A stretch of 10,641 nucleotides of DNA, taken from the NCBI GenBank assembly GCA_021779635.1, contig JAJYAH010000171.1:1-10641 (forward strand). Direction: 5' to 3'. Below the pieces are notes generated by a model that saw nothing but the letters and a program-made list of their open reading frames with translations, made no database searches and was not told where the DNA came from. This document shows, piece after piece, positions 1 through 6,037 of this stretch; within the stretch, counting starts at the first letter, position 1, and every line of letters starts with the position of its first letter. The position numbers and the translations under genes were made by a program. This DNA comes from Pseudomonadota bacterium. GTDB lineage: Bacteria > Pseudomonadota > Alphaproteobacteria > Rhizobiales > Xanthobacteraceae.

Positions 1-252
1 CCCTCAGTTCTCTGCGCTCGCTCGCCGTCAATCGAAACTCCCCTTCACGCATGCCTCATGATACATGAATGCGATACCAATGTCACTGTTACAAGCCACT
101 AGTTGACCGAGCGGTCGCCACAATGTCTTAACCAATTTTCACTTGCGAAGTACTGCCCGCCGATTCTTCATCGTCTAACAGCTTCAACGAAATGCTGGCG
201 CTCGTGCGCGACGAGTTAGCGCTGAAGCCCCTGATGGGCGACTTCGGCGACG
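1..252. other. Gene-poor left edge, no supported gene
   Basis: No coding region is supported here. A short plus-strand frame runs through about 181-286 (residues FNEMLALVRDELALKPL, then GDFGD) and crosses into the IS3 end, so it may be the cut 3' end of a gene interrupted by that element. I do not recognise the peptide. No tRNA, terminator or repeat array was seen. Confidence 0.5.
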
Positions 253-412
253 TGAACTTGCCCCGAGTTGGTGGACACCAGGGTTAAGCAGCCAACCGCT
301 GATAGTTGCGGCGTTCAAAATCGACGGGGCTGAGATAGCCGAGCGACGAATGGCGCCGCCGGCGGTTATAAAATAGTTCGAGGTATTCAAAAATTGCGGT
401 GCAGGCCAAGGC
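253..412 (-). mobile_element. IS3-family insertion sequence remnant (right end)
   Basis: The minus strand carries the last 42 codons of an IS3-type transposase followed by a short tail and an end that reads tgaacttgcccc when viewed from base 253 on the plus strand, which resembles IS3-family terminal inverted repeats. The copy is broken on its upstream side: an in-frame TAG lies at 413-415 and no further transposase sequence is recognisable beyond it. No matching left end was found in the window. The element is therefore an inactive fossil marking past insertion and decay at this locus. Confidence 0.75.
284..412 (-). pseudogene. IS3-family transposase (OrfB), C-terminal fragment
   Basis: This is the tail of the DDE-type integrase catalytic subunit of an IS3-family element, which in intact form cuts and joins DNA ends. 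The visible peptide contains [20 protein letters not shown] followed by [13 protein letters not shown], the highly conserved C-terminus of IS3 OrfB proteins, and stops at TAA (284-286). The catalytic D, D and most of the domain are missing; the final E of the DDE triad would lie upstream of the break. Reading upstream, the frame meets TAG at 413-415, so no functional protein is made. The match to the family tail is unmistakable; the subgroup is not assigned. Confidence 0.85.
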
Positions 413-469
413 CTATCGGTATCTGCCGGGCTGACGCCGGGTGGCACGCGGGTAATGAGGCGTACCGGG

Positions 470-1006
470 TTACTGACCTTTTGGAGGTTTTCCGCCTTTG
501 ATGAGCCTCAGTACCCTCGGCACTCGGTTCCCCTCGGACGGCTCGACAGGAAATTCCGGACACCCGCATCCGGGCCTCGTGCAGGACAGGTCGGGCGATT
601 CTTTGTGCCAGTGCGTCGCGAGCGCGTGTCCGCACCGTGAACACATCGTGGTCGCGAACTCGCGCTCGTACTCCGCTTTTTCGAAACGCAGAAAAGCCGC
701 CGCCTCGTCCAGCGCCGCGATCCATTGGTCGTAGGCTGAGGGGTCGTCAACGATGCTGAAGCCGTTCGCAAATGCGTCCTTGAGCGGAGTGTTGATCGTA
801 ACTCCCCAAAGAAGAGGTTCGCCATCCGCGTAAAAGCGCTTGTGGCCATGTGCCGCATCCATCTGGGCGAGGGCCTGAGAGATGCGTTGGGCGAGCTTTT
901 CGTCAATATAGACGTACAATTGACCCGGCCTGGCGGCATCGGCACAGATCGCGGAAGGTTCATCGAATTCCTCGGGTAGACTCATCCCAATTCTGTAGGA
1001 CGACAT
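470..1006 (-). CDS. Hypothetical protein with C-terminal Cys-rich (putative zinc) motif
   Basis: I do not recognise this family. From the ATG at 1006 the product is 178 residues. The first two thirds look soluble and mixed alpha/beta, with no signal peptide or membrane segment. Near residues 122-149 it has CSRCGH, then CTRPGCGC, a spacing compatible with a small zinc-binding knuckle; the tail is basic and Lys/Gly/Pro-rich. The start is uncertain: a second ATG at 985 (MSLPEEF) and an upstream in-frame TTG at 1039 are also possible, and none has a convincing Shine-Dalgarno sequence. It lies downstream of the helical gene at 1328-1897 on the same strand, but the 320-bp gap argues against a tight operon. 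Cysteine spacing and ordinary amino-acid composition favour a real gene over a shadow frame. Confidence 0.55.
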   Translation of the reverse strand: MSSYRIGMSLPEEFDEPSAICADAARPGQLYVYIDEKLAQRISQALAQMDAAHGHKRFYADGEPLLWGVTINTPLKDAFANGFSIVDDPSAYDQWIAALDEAAAFLRFEKAEYEREFATTMCSRCGHALATHWHKESPDLSCTRPGCGCPEFPVEPSEGNRVPRVLRLIKGGKPPKGQ

Positions 1007-1327
1007 AGCTACCGGGCGCAAGCGCGACCGCAGAAACAATGAACTGGAGCAACGTGATTGCTACCGAATACCGCGCTTGCGCCGGATTCCTCGTCGGTAG
1101 ACGGCGCTGGAGCCCATAAGTTGGTCTTGGTCGAGCTCGCGGGTGTTGCCGGCCGTCGTCCGCTTGGCGCCTCCCAACGGCCTGCTGTTGCATGCCGGGC
1201 AATGCCCAGAAGCCTTCGGCGACAGCTGGCCCATTGATAGGCGGGGCTCCCCAAATGTAGAAGAATAGATCGTGGCCCGACGCCCGCGTGAAGACGTCGC
1301 AACCGGTCCGCTCGCATGTCCTACCGC
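1007..1327. other. Intergenic stretch without a supported gene
   Basis: Two minus-strand frames stay open here (960-1400 and 1009-1317), but each overlaps a better-supported neighbour, has no ribosome site, and its product is Arg/Ala/Pro-rich as expected for a random frame in GC-rich DNA. One stretch (FFYIWGAPPINGPAVAEGFW) looks more protein-like and might be a decayed gene. No promoter or terminator stands out. Confidence 0.4.
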
Positions 1328-1897
1328 CTAGTCCCGTACGAGAATGCCTTCTTCGTGCATCTTCTGGCGCAGGCCGAGCATCACGCGCTGGAGCAGCCAT
1401 TCCCGCGTCACGTCGAAAATCTCATAGATGGATACGTACATCGATTTGGGCATTCTGCCGGGGCCGCCTTCCTTGGCCCAGACGCCAGGGTGAATCAGAT
1501 TTCTCGCATTCCTGACCGTATGTAGCAGTTCTTGGAGAGTCGTTTTGCGTCCGTTGACTCTGATTTCTTTGGGCGGAATCCATTTCAGCTCGGCGGCGAT
1601 GCCGATGAGCTGGTAGAGATTGAACTCGAGAAATCTGTTCCGGCCAGACTTGAATCTCTTTTGCTTATAAATCGCTGTTCGCCGAACGGTGCGGTCCTCT
1701 ATGTAGCACATCGATAGCAGGATCGCTTCCAGCGCCGCAGCGGTCAGGATACAGGCGGCGAAATAGGCCCGTTTACTGGCGCAGCGTTCGGCCTCGCGAT
1801 GATAAAAGAGCGACATTTTGGCGAGCCGATCCGAAGTATTGACCGGCGGCGACAATATCGATGAGGAATACTTTTTTCCTGCCCTCGGTGTGTTCAT
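1328..1897 (-). CDS. Hypothetical helical protein with HEPN-like RNARNLIH motif
   Basis: The 189-residue product looks largely alpha-helical and soluble. Residues 33-62 form an amphipathic helix pair rich in Ala and Arg, and near the C-terminal half it carries TVRNARNLIHPGVW (Arg129, His136). An R-N ... H arrangement at a helix end, often followed by PG, recurs in HEPN-fold proteins and in related HEPN-like hypothetical proteins of accessory regions; many of these lack nuclease activity. No fused nucleotidyltransferase or helicase is present and no antitoxin-like partner is next to it. The start is the ATG at 1897; an alternative is Met28 (1816). Neither has a clear ribosome site. The fold assignment is an inference from the motif and the helical pattern, not a family recognition. 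Confidence 0.6.
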   Translation of the reverse strand: MNTPRAGKKYSSSILSPPVNTSDRLAKMSLFYHREAERCASKRAYFAACILTAAALEAILLSMCYIEDRTVRRTAIYKQKRFKSGRNRFLEFNLYQLIGIAAELKWIPPKEIRVNGRKTTLQELLHTVRNARNLIHPGVWAKEGGPGRMPKSMYVSIYEIFDVTREWLLQRVMLGLRQKMHEEGILVRD

Positions 1898-2400
1898 GTC
1901 ATCGCGGTTTCGAGGGCAAGGTGAGGAGGTGGCACTCCGCGCGGGTGCGCTCGGCGCGCTGGCGGTAGGGCGGTGCGGGGCATGAGGATCTTATAATGGG
2001 CGACATCGGCGATGTCACGGATTTGCAAGGCGGGGTGGCAGGAGGAGCTACGCAGCCAGTGACGGATATGCAAGGACGCGGTGGTCACGAATATGCAAAA
2101 GTGGGGGGAAGGAAAATGTTGTGGGTCAATGGGTTGCGGGGGGTGGATCCCACACCCTGATTCACGGCGCGTGGTCGAGGCGCGGTTCGTTTGTTCAGGG
2201 CGCGGCTGTCGGTCGTGGCGGCGGGCAGATGCATCGGTGCGGGTTGGGGGGCGAGAGTCCGGACCTGCTGCTGAAGGGCGGCGAGGCGCGGCACCGAATT
2301 CGATTCCCGAGGTTAAGAATAGGACATGCAAGGCTCCAGCATGAAGGACCGGATCAAGCAGGTACGGTCGGCTTTTGCGTCGCGCAGCCCGCTCGCCCGG
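1898..2400. other. Gene-poor region with short repeats and gene debris
   Basis: About 500 bp without a convincing gene. It holds three copies of a 17-bp repeat (2014-2100). Minus-strand frames at 1894-2331 and 2085-2294 are open, but their products are low-complexity Arg/Pro/Ala sequence; the second ends NIFLPPTFAYS, with its stop inside the third repeat copy. I regard them as decayed or spurious. No transposase signature is visible. Confidence 0.45.
2014..2100 (+). repeat. Three degenerate copies of a 17-bp motif
   Basis: Copies lie at 2014-2030 (gtcacggatttgcaagg), 2059-2075 (gtgacggatatgcaagg) and 2084-2100 (gtcacgaatatgcaaaa). They share GT(C/G)ACG(G/A)AT(A/T)TGCAA in the same orientation, with start-to-start distances of 45 and 25 bp. 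The irregular spacing argues against a simple tandem satellite or a CRISPR array and would fit protein-binding iterons or the ends of stacked short mobile repeats. Function unknown. Confidence 0.6.
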
Positions 2401-2436
2401 TTACTGAGGGGAATAGAAGGATTCTCTGTTGGTTGA
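2326..2436 (+). CDS. Possible 36-residue small ORF (or gene 5' fragment)
   Basis: The plus strand has ATG at 2326 and a second in-frame ATG at 2341, the latter with AAGG seven bases upstream. The peptide is basic: MKDRIKQVRSAFASRSPLAR, then LLRGIEGFSVG and TGA. It overlaps the 3' end of the dGTPase gene by 36 bp on the opposite strand. It reads like a genuine N-terminus cut short where the dGTPase block was joined, but it could be spurious. I do not recognise it. Confidence 0.25.
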   Translation: MQGSSMKDRIKQVRSAFASRSPLARLLRGIEGFSVG

Positions 2437-3891
2437 ATGAAGACGATTGTGAAACTCAATGGCGTACCTATCCGTCATGCCCGCGACGAAGTCACAAATT
2501 ACTCGCTTCTTCTGATCTTCCGCGACCTGGTCGTACACGCTGCGAACATCCTCGGGCATGAGACGCCATCCATCTTTTCGCCTAAGTGCATGAAAAATCT
2601 CTTTGACAACTTTCTTTCCTCTGTACGCCAAGACTCTCATTCGAGGAGACATTATCGTCGCATAAAAGGTGTAGTTTTTGAGTACTTCGACTTGCTTGAA
2701 AGTATCTATCTTAAGCCGAGCGCGTGAAAGCGATGGCTGACTGGGCTCATACAAGACCTCGACCCCTGCAAGAAATTGCTTCATGAGGGATGAGGTTACA
2801 CCATGGCGAAAATACCCGTTAGCAGCAATTGTCTTGCTCGCTCTCACAACTTCCTCAGCTGCCAAGGCTAAGTCTTCTGGCACCTCAAGTGTTTGATGGG
2901 CGAGCCCTTCCAGCCGGTAAACGTCAGGAAACGATTTGAGCAAATTAGACTGTATCTCGCTCAACGAGAAGGTATTTCCTGGCGTGTCGAGTTTGTCTGG
3001 ATAGAATTTCTTGATACGTCTATTGATAGTCTCGACGATCGGCTCGACAATTTGCCGCGAGCCCGCCAGCATTGTAATTGGATCTAGAAACCCCGCCTTA
3101 AAAGTGTCATCCAAGTCATATATGGAATAGGCGATGTCGTCAGCGATATCCATGATGGAGCATTCAATTGTTCTGAAGCTCGGATTGGTCTTAAGGGTCT
3201 CGTTTTGCAAGCTTTCCGGACTGTATCCGACTTGTGTCCTAATGTTCTCAACCAGATCCTGCTCCGTAGCGTAATAGCCTTTGATAGGACCGTGATAGGC
3301 GCCGAGACGTTCTGTTGGTATTTGATAGTCATACTTCAATACGCCAGCCAGCGTTCTATAGGTGAGATTTAGACCTACGCGTTTATCGACGCCCTCGACG
3401 ATGGGTTGGTAATTGTTCGCTTCGGCCTCCAGTATGTCGCGTTTTTCCAAACACGAGAGGATGCGCAACGTTTGAGCGTTGCCCTCAAAGCCACCAGAAT
3501 CTTTCATGCACTCGTCGAGCGCCTCTTCCCCATTGTGACCAAAGGGGGGGTGTCCCAAATCGTGCGCCAGCGAAATGGTTTCAACCAGGTCCAGGTCAAT
3601 TGGCGTCGCGCAAATTGCGCGAAAATTTTTGTCTATGTTGATTGCCGCAGCAATCGCTTTGGCAACTTGAGCTACTTCGAGAGAGTGGGTCAAACGATTG
3701 CGAAAGTAATCGCTCTCATCAGAGGGGAAGAGTTGAGTTTTTGCCTGCAAACGCCGAAATGCAGGTGAGTGGAGCAGCCGACCATAGTCACGTCTGAAAG
3801 CGGAACGCTTAGCGGTGGCGCCGGAATCGGCTTCGTCAGAAATAGAGACCGCGCGGTTCCGATCTCCGGGATTATACAGATTTGCCACCAC
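2401..3891 (-). CDS. dgt: Deoxyguanosinetriphosphate triphosphohydrolase (dGTPase)
   Basis: HD-superfamily enzyme that hydrolyses dGTP (and often other dNTPs) to the deoxynucleoside and inorganic triphosphate, so it controls dNTP pools in the cytoplasm; some members restrict phage by depleting dNTPs. At 496 residues it matches the long Dgt class such as the E. coli enzyme (505). Visible in order: RLLHSPAFRRLQAKTQ (38-53), NRLTHSLEVAQVA with the first metal His69, the HD pair His110-Asp111 within AHDLGHPPFGHNGE, the GGFEGNAQTLRIL block (133-145), and the later metal-binding acidic segment ADDIAYSIYDLDD (about 250-262). All expected metal ligands are present, so it is probably active. The start is GTG at 3891 (frame MVANLYNPGDRNR), with a weak GAAAGAG upstream. 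It is clearly more AT-rich than its flanks and follows the repeat-protein gene on the same strand, which suggests joint acquisition. Confidence 0.95.
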   Translation of the reverse strand: MVANLYNPGDRNRAVSISDEADSGATAKRSAFRRDYGRLLHSPAFRRLQAKTQLFPSDESDYFRNRLTHSLEVAQVAKAIAAAINIDKNFRAICATPIDLDLVETISLAHDLGHPPFGHNGEEALDECMKDSGGFEGNAQTLRILSCLEKRDILEAEANNYQPIVEGVDKRVGLNLTYRTLAGVLKYDYQIPTERLGAYHGPIKGYYATEQDLVENIRTQVGYSPESLQNETLKTNPSFRTIECSIMDIADDIAYSIYDLDDTFKAGFLDPITMLAGSRQIVEPIVETINRRIKKFYPDKLDTPGNTFSLSEIQSNLLKSFPDVYRLEGLAHQTLEVPEDLALAAEEVVRASKTIAANGYFRHGVTSSLMKQFLAGVEVLYEPSQPSLSRARLKIDTFKQVEVLKNYTFYATIMSPRMRVLAYRGKKVVKEIFHALRRKDGWRLMPEDVRSVYDQVAEDQKKRVICDFVAGMTDRYAIEFHNRLHSTNRESFYSPQ

Positions 3892-3995
3892 CTGACTCTT
3901 TCGGCCCTACATCCGCGTCTGATCAAATCCCTGTTAGGACAACGCTCCGAGGCAAACCCCAATGATGAGGCACCCCTGAGCCAGCACCGCGAAAT

Positions 3996-4232
3996 CTATG
4001 GTTCACGCGTCGAAGGGTTTTTGGCTTTCGAGAATGCGTTGCGCGAGACGGCTGTCTCTTCCGAAGCCTGCTTGCGGGCAGCGCGACCAGCTTCACAACC
4101 AAGTGTTTCGTAGTCGACTTTGCCGCGGGTCTTCGAGAATGCGTCGCGCGAGACGGCCGTCTCTTCCGAAGCCTGCCTGCGTGCGGCACGACCTGCTTCG
4201 CAACTGAACGGCTCCGTATCCGGTTTGCTCAT
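3996..4232 (-). CDS. Nested in-frame short form: 78-residue tandem-repeat protein
   Basis: This alternative product starts at the internal ATG 4232-4230 of the 188-residue frame. Evidence is the ribosome site: AAGGAG at 4239-4244, six bases before the ATG, the strongest such site on the minus strand in this part of the window, while the upstream start has none. The product begins MSKPDTEPFS and then consists almost wholly of the two 35-residue repeats. Each unit is Ala/Arg/Glu-rich with a leading Cys, compatible with a small helical, perhaps self-associating protein. It could be the only real product, in which case the first 110 codons would be 5' leader or a decayed upstream gene fused in frame. 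Confidence 0.45.
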   Translation of the reverse strand: MSKPDTEPFSCEAGRAARRQASEETAVSRDAFSKTRGKVDYETLGCEAGRAARKQASEETAVSRNAFSKAKNPSTREP

Positions 4233-4562
4233 GGCAATCTCCTTCCGAGGCTGCTCATCAGAATCAGATCCCCATGATAGCAGTATGTTCTCCGCTATGG
4301 ATGACAATTCCACCTTAGAAATCAAGGTTACGAATGCTACCTCATCCGGCGACAAGGCGTCATCGTCGACCATAATCTTGTAGACCTTGCCGACCTGAAA
4401 GCCTGGCAAATTTGGTGATGTTTGAAAGCCTGGCCAGATTTTCAATCGATTCTTCAGGTTGCGAAAAATGCCAAGTAACTCGCGTTGTTTATCTGTGAGG
4501 TTTTGCGGAGGCTCTGCGAGCCCGGATTCAACGTCGAGTTCTTTGACTTCTTTTTCAACCAT
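3996..4562 (-). CDS. Unrecognised protein with two 35-residue C-terminal repeats
   Basis: The 188-residue product is not a family I recognise. Residues 1-110 are acidic to neutral with helical stretches (LTDKQRELLGIFRNLKNRL at 22-40) and no signal peptide. Residues 121-179 are two near-identical 35-residue units, each starting CEAGRAAR(R/K)QASEETAVSR and ending AFSK; these should form amphipathic helices. The ATG at 4562 lacks a Shine-Dalgarno sequence, but a TTGACG/CAATAT promoter-like pair ends only 7 bp upstream, which would give a leaderless message. Met111 (4230-4232), in contrast, has AAGGAG six bases upstream, so a 78-residue repeat-only protein is probably made as well or instead. The gene lies 104 bp upstream of dgt on the same strand, so a shared transcript is plausible. 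Confidence 0.6.
   Translation of the reverse strand: MVEKEVKELDVESGLAEPPQNLTDKQRELLGIFRNLKNRLKIWPGFQTSPNLPGFQVGKVYKIMVDDDALSPDEVAFVTLISKVELSSIAENILLSWGSDSDEQPRKEIAMSKPDTEPFSCEAGRAARRQASEETAVSRDAFSKTRGKVDYETLGCEAGRAARKQASEETAVSRNAFSKAKNPSTREP
4027..4204 (-). repeat. 73-bp in-frame direct repeat (105-bp period)
   Basis: Copies at 4027-4099 and 4132-4204 are nearly identical (both start ttcgagaatgcg and end near gcttc(a/g)caac). The 105-bp offset is exactly 35 codons, so the duplication keeps the reading frame and creates the tandem protein repeat. Most differences are third-position or conservative, which suggests selection on the protein after duplication. Confidence 0.85.
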
Positions 4563-4569
4563 CGTTTAA

Positions 4570-4598
4570 ATATTGACCCAATTGTCCTCAATCGTCAA
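4570..4598 (-). promoter_or_regulatory. Candidate promoter of the repeat-protein/dgt genes
   Basis: On the minus strand TTGACG (4598-4593) is followed by a 17-bp spacer and CAATAT (4575-4570). The start codon at 4562 lies 7 bp further on, so transcription would begin at or next to it. The -35 matches TTGACA in five positions, the -10 in three; moderate support only. Confidence 0.35.
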
Positions 4599-4680
4599 AC
4601 GCGCAGGCGCCGACCTAATCTGGCCTGCTGTGTGCCTTCCCGCTCGGTGCAATACTGACCCACAGGCGGGGACCGAGACA

Positions 4681-4749
4681 ATGGATATGGCGACTTCGCC
4701 GGACTCGCCGCTTCCGTCGGGCATATGGGACTATAAAAGACCGCGATGA
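4681..4749 (+). CDS. Possible 22-residue leader ORF coupled to the HEAGH fragment
   Basis: ATG at 4681 opens a frame giving MDMATSPDSPLPSGIWDYKR-PR and ends with TGA at 4747-4749, overlapping the next ATG (4746) in an ATGA arrangement typical of translational coupling. The upstream GGGGACCGAGACA is only a weak ribosome site. It may be a leader peptide or the tail of a lost gene. Low confidence because it is so short. Confidence 0.25.
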   Translation: MDMATSPDSPLPSGIWDYKRPR

Positions 4750-5021
4750 AACGCCTATCCGGCGGAAAAAACGCCCAGGAACAGTGGATCGCCTATCACG
4801 AGGCGGGACATGCCGTTGCAGCGAGATTGCTGGGCATCAGATTGGGCGAGGTAAGTCTCGCGCCGGACGAAACAGGGCGGTACCGAGCATCGACACGGTG
4901 CGGCTCGCACAAGGATGGCAGCAGCTTATCGAGCAGGGACTCCTTCCGCATGGGCAAGCCGGGGGGTTACTTGCCGAACGCCACCCATGTGCTGCTGTTG
5001 CAGTACTGCATGACGTTATAG
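4746..5021 (+). pseudogene. Truncated M41/FtsH-like zinc metallopeptidase fragment
   Basis: Residues 14-28 read WIAYHEAGHAVAARL, with HEAGH at 18-22: the zinc-binding and catalytic signature of M41 (FtsH-type) peptidases and of the small stand-alone M41-like proteins common in accessory DNA. The distal Asp ligand and the rest of the helical protease domain are absent. After about residue 45 (LAPDETG) the frame loses protein-like character; frame +2 (from about 4886, VPSIDTVRLAQGWQQLIEQG) then looks more natural, which suggests a frameshift. The frame ends at 5021, overlapping 55 bp of the opposite-strand secreted-protein gene, so the 3' end was probably lost when that block was joined. There is no ATPase domain. 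The motif call is firm; that it is inactive is an inference from length. Confidence 0.6.
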
Positions 5022-6034
5022 GCGCTGTTGAAGATGATGTCGGCCTCTGAACCTGTGGGGTTGGAGCAGCCCGAGCCGCTCGCGCCTATCGGGCCCATGG
5101 GCTGCCAGCTCGTGCCGCCGCAAAATTGGTACATGTGGTGGGCGGAGTTGTAGATCATGTCGCCTTCGTTGGCCGTGGGGCTGGAGCAGCTGGCGGCGGT
5201 GGCGTCTTGCTGGAAGCAGTAGAAGCCGAGAGTTTGATTGCAGGTGGCGGGGCCAGCATTGTAGGTCCAAGTCGCGTCGGTATTGCCGGCGAAACCGTAG
5301 TTGCCGCTCTTACTGCTGTGGTTGCTTGTCCAGGCGGTACAGTTTTCGGTGCTGGAGGAACCGCTGGTCGCTGCCGTGCCGTTAGTTGCGACGTTGGTCC
5401 AGGGGGCGGCGCCGACGACGGTGCCGGATGCGGTCATGTCGGCGCCGTGGGTGAGCGCGCCGCTGATGAGCTGGGTCCAGTTGCTGGCGATGACGGTGCC
5501 GTCGACCTCCTCGTAGGGGATCGTCGAGTGGGTGAAGGTGGTCGCCGGATCGTCGATGCCGGTCGTGACTGCGACCCAGGCCAGAAACGTGCCGGAAAGG
5601 CCTGCCGCCGTGGCGGCGGCGGAGCAGACGGCATTCGCCGCGGCGACGGAGCCGAAGTTGCCAAGATAGGCGTCCGCGACTACGAACACCGTATTGTGGC
5701 CGGTGGCCAAACCGCTGCCTCCGGAGCCTCGCGGCCCCATCGCGATCCAGGTGGCGCCGTCGCAATACTGGTACACATGGTAGGCGGAGTTGTAGATGGT
5801 GTCGCCGGCGTTTCCGGCGGGGCCGGAGCAGGCGGCCTGCGCCGCAGGCGCGAAAACCAGAAGAGTAAAACCTGCGAGGACACGCGGAATCTTTCCGATC
5901 TCGGGGCTGGTACAAAATAGATCAGACCATCTCCCCGAATCGTCATTCCGGCGCATGCCGGCTTCTGGCAGCGCCTTCGGCCTTTGGACCCCGGCCTTCG
6001 CCGGGGCGACAGAGAAGAAAAGTCTATTCGGCAT
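4967..6034 (-). CDS. Exported DUF1554-like protein flanked by Cys modules
   Basis: Predicted secreted or surface protein of unknown role. In the 355-residue frame, residues 49-67 form a signal peptide (VLAGFTLLVFAPAAQA), with cleavage after AQA. Mature order: Cys module 1 (69-100), a short GPRGSGGSG linker, a domain at 114-275 resembling DUF1554 (VFVVADAYLGNFG, ANAVCSAAATAAGLSGTF, TFTHSTIPYEEVDGTVIASN and a final FYCFQQ), then Cys modules 2 (283-314) and 3 (323-354). Each module follows C-x-x-P-x-(G/A)-N/S-x-(G/A)-D-x-I-(Y/F)-N-S-A-Y/H ... Q-(Y/F)-C ... W-x-x-(M/F)-G. The start is doubtful: residues 9-32 are a translated dispersed repeat, the ATG at 6034 lies just 3 bp after the upstream stop, and the next in-frame ATG (5956) is also inside the repeat. 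It may be translated by reinitiation after the beta-roll gene. Confidence 0.8.
   Translation of the reverse strand: MPNRLFFSVAPAKAGVQRPKALPEAGMRRNDDSGRWSDLFCTSPEIGKIPRVLAGFTLLVFAPAAQAACSGPAGNAGDTIYNSAYHVYQYCDGATWIAMGPRGSGGSGLATGHNTVFVVADAYLGNFGSVAAANAVCSAAATAAGLSGTFLAWVAVTTGIDDPATTFTHSTIPYEEVDGTVIASNWTQLISGALTHGADMTASGTVVGAAPWTNVATNGTAATSGSSSTENCTAWTSNHSSKSGNYGFAGNTDATWTYNAGPATCNQTLGFYCFQQDATAASCSSPTANEGDMIYNSAHHMYQFCGGTSWQPMGPIGASGSGCSNPTGSEADIIFNSAYNVMQYCNSSTWVAFGK
5941..6010. repeat. Dispersed GC-rich palindromic repeat ('PAKAGVQ' type)
   Basis: Two perfect hairpins sit about 30 bp apart: CCGGC-GCAT-GCCGG (5948-5961) and CCCCGGC-CTTC-GCCGGGG (5989-6006). Read on the minus strand, the block translates to SVAPAKAGVQ ... 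MRRNDD, a peptide commonly seen where this widespread proteobacterial intergenic repeat is mistaken for coding sequence. It lies between the two secreted-protein genes and could act as a transcript-stabilising hairpin or weak terminator. There is no following T-run. Confidence 0.75.
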
Positions 6035-6037
6035 GAG

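Noticed and set aside
470..1039. TTG start for the Cys-rich protein
   Set aside because: The extension is basic low-complexity sequence and there is no ribosome site; ATG at 1006 or 985 preferred.
960..1400. 146-codon minus-strand frame
   Set aside because: Overlaps two better genes at both ends, no ribosome site, Arg/Ala/Pro-rich; only a short central part looks protein-like.
2014..2100. CRISPR array
   Set aside because: Only three degenerate 17-bp copies with unequal spacing (28 and 8 bp) and no cas genes.
5126..5920. 264-codon open frame on the plus strand
   Set aside because: Antisense shadow of the DUF1554-like gene in GC-rich DNA; low-complexity Gly/Ala/Val product.
5989..6006. Rho-independent terminator
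   Set aside because: Strong 7-bp stem but no T-run on either side; explained better as part of a dispersed palindromic repeat.
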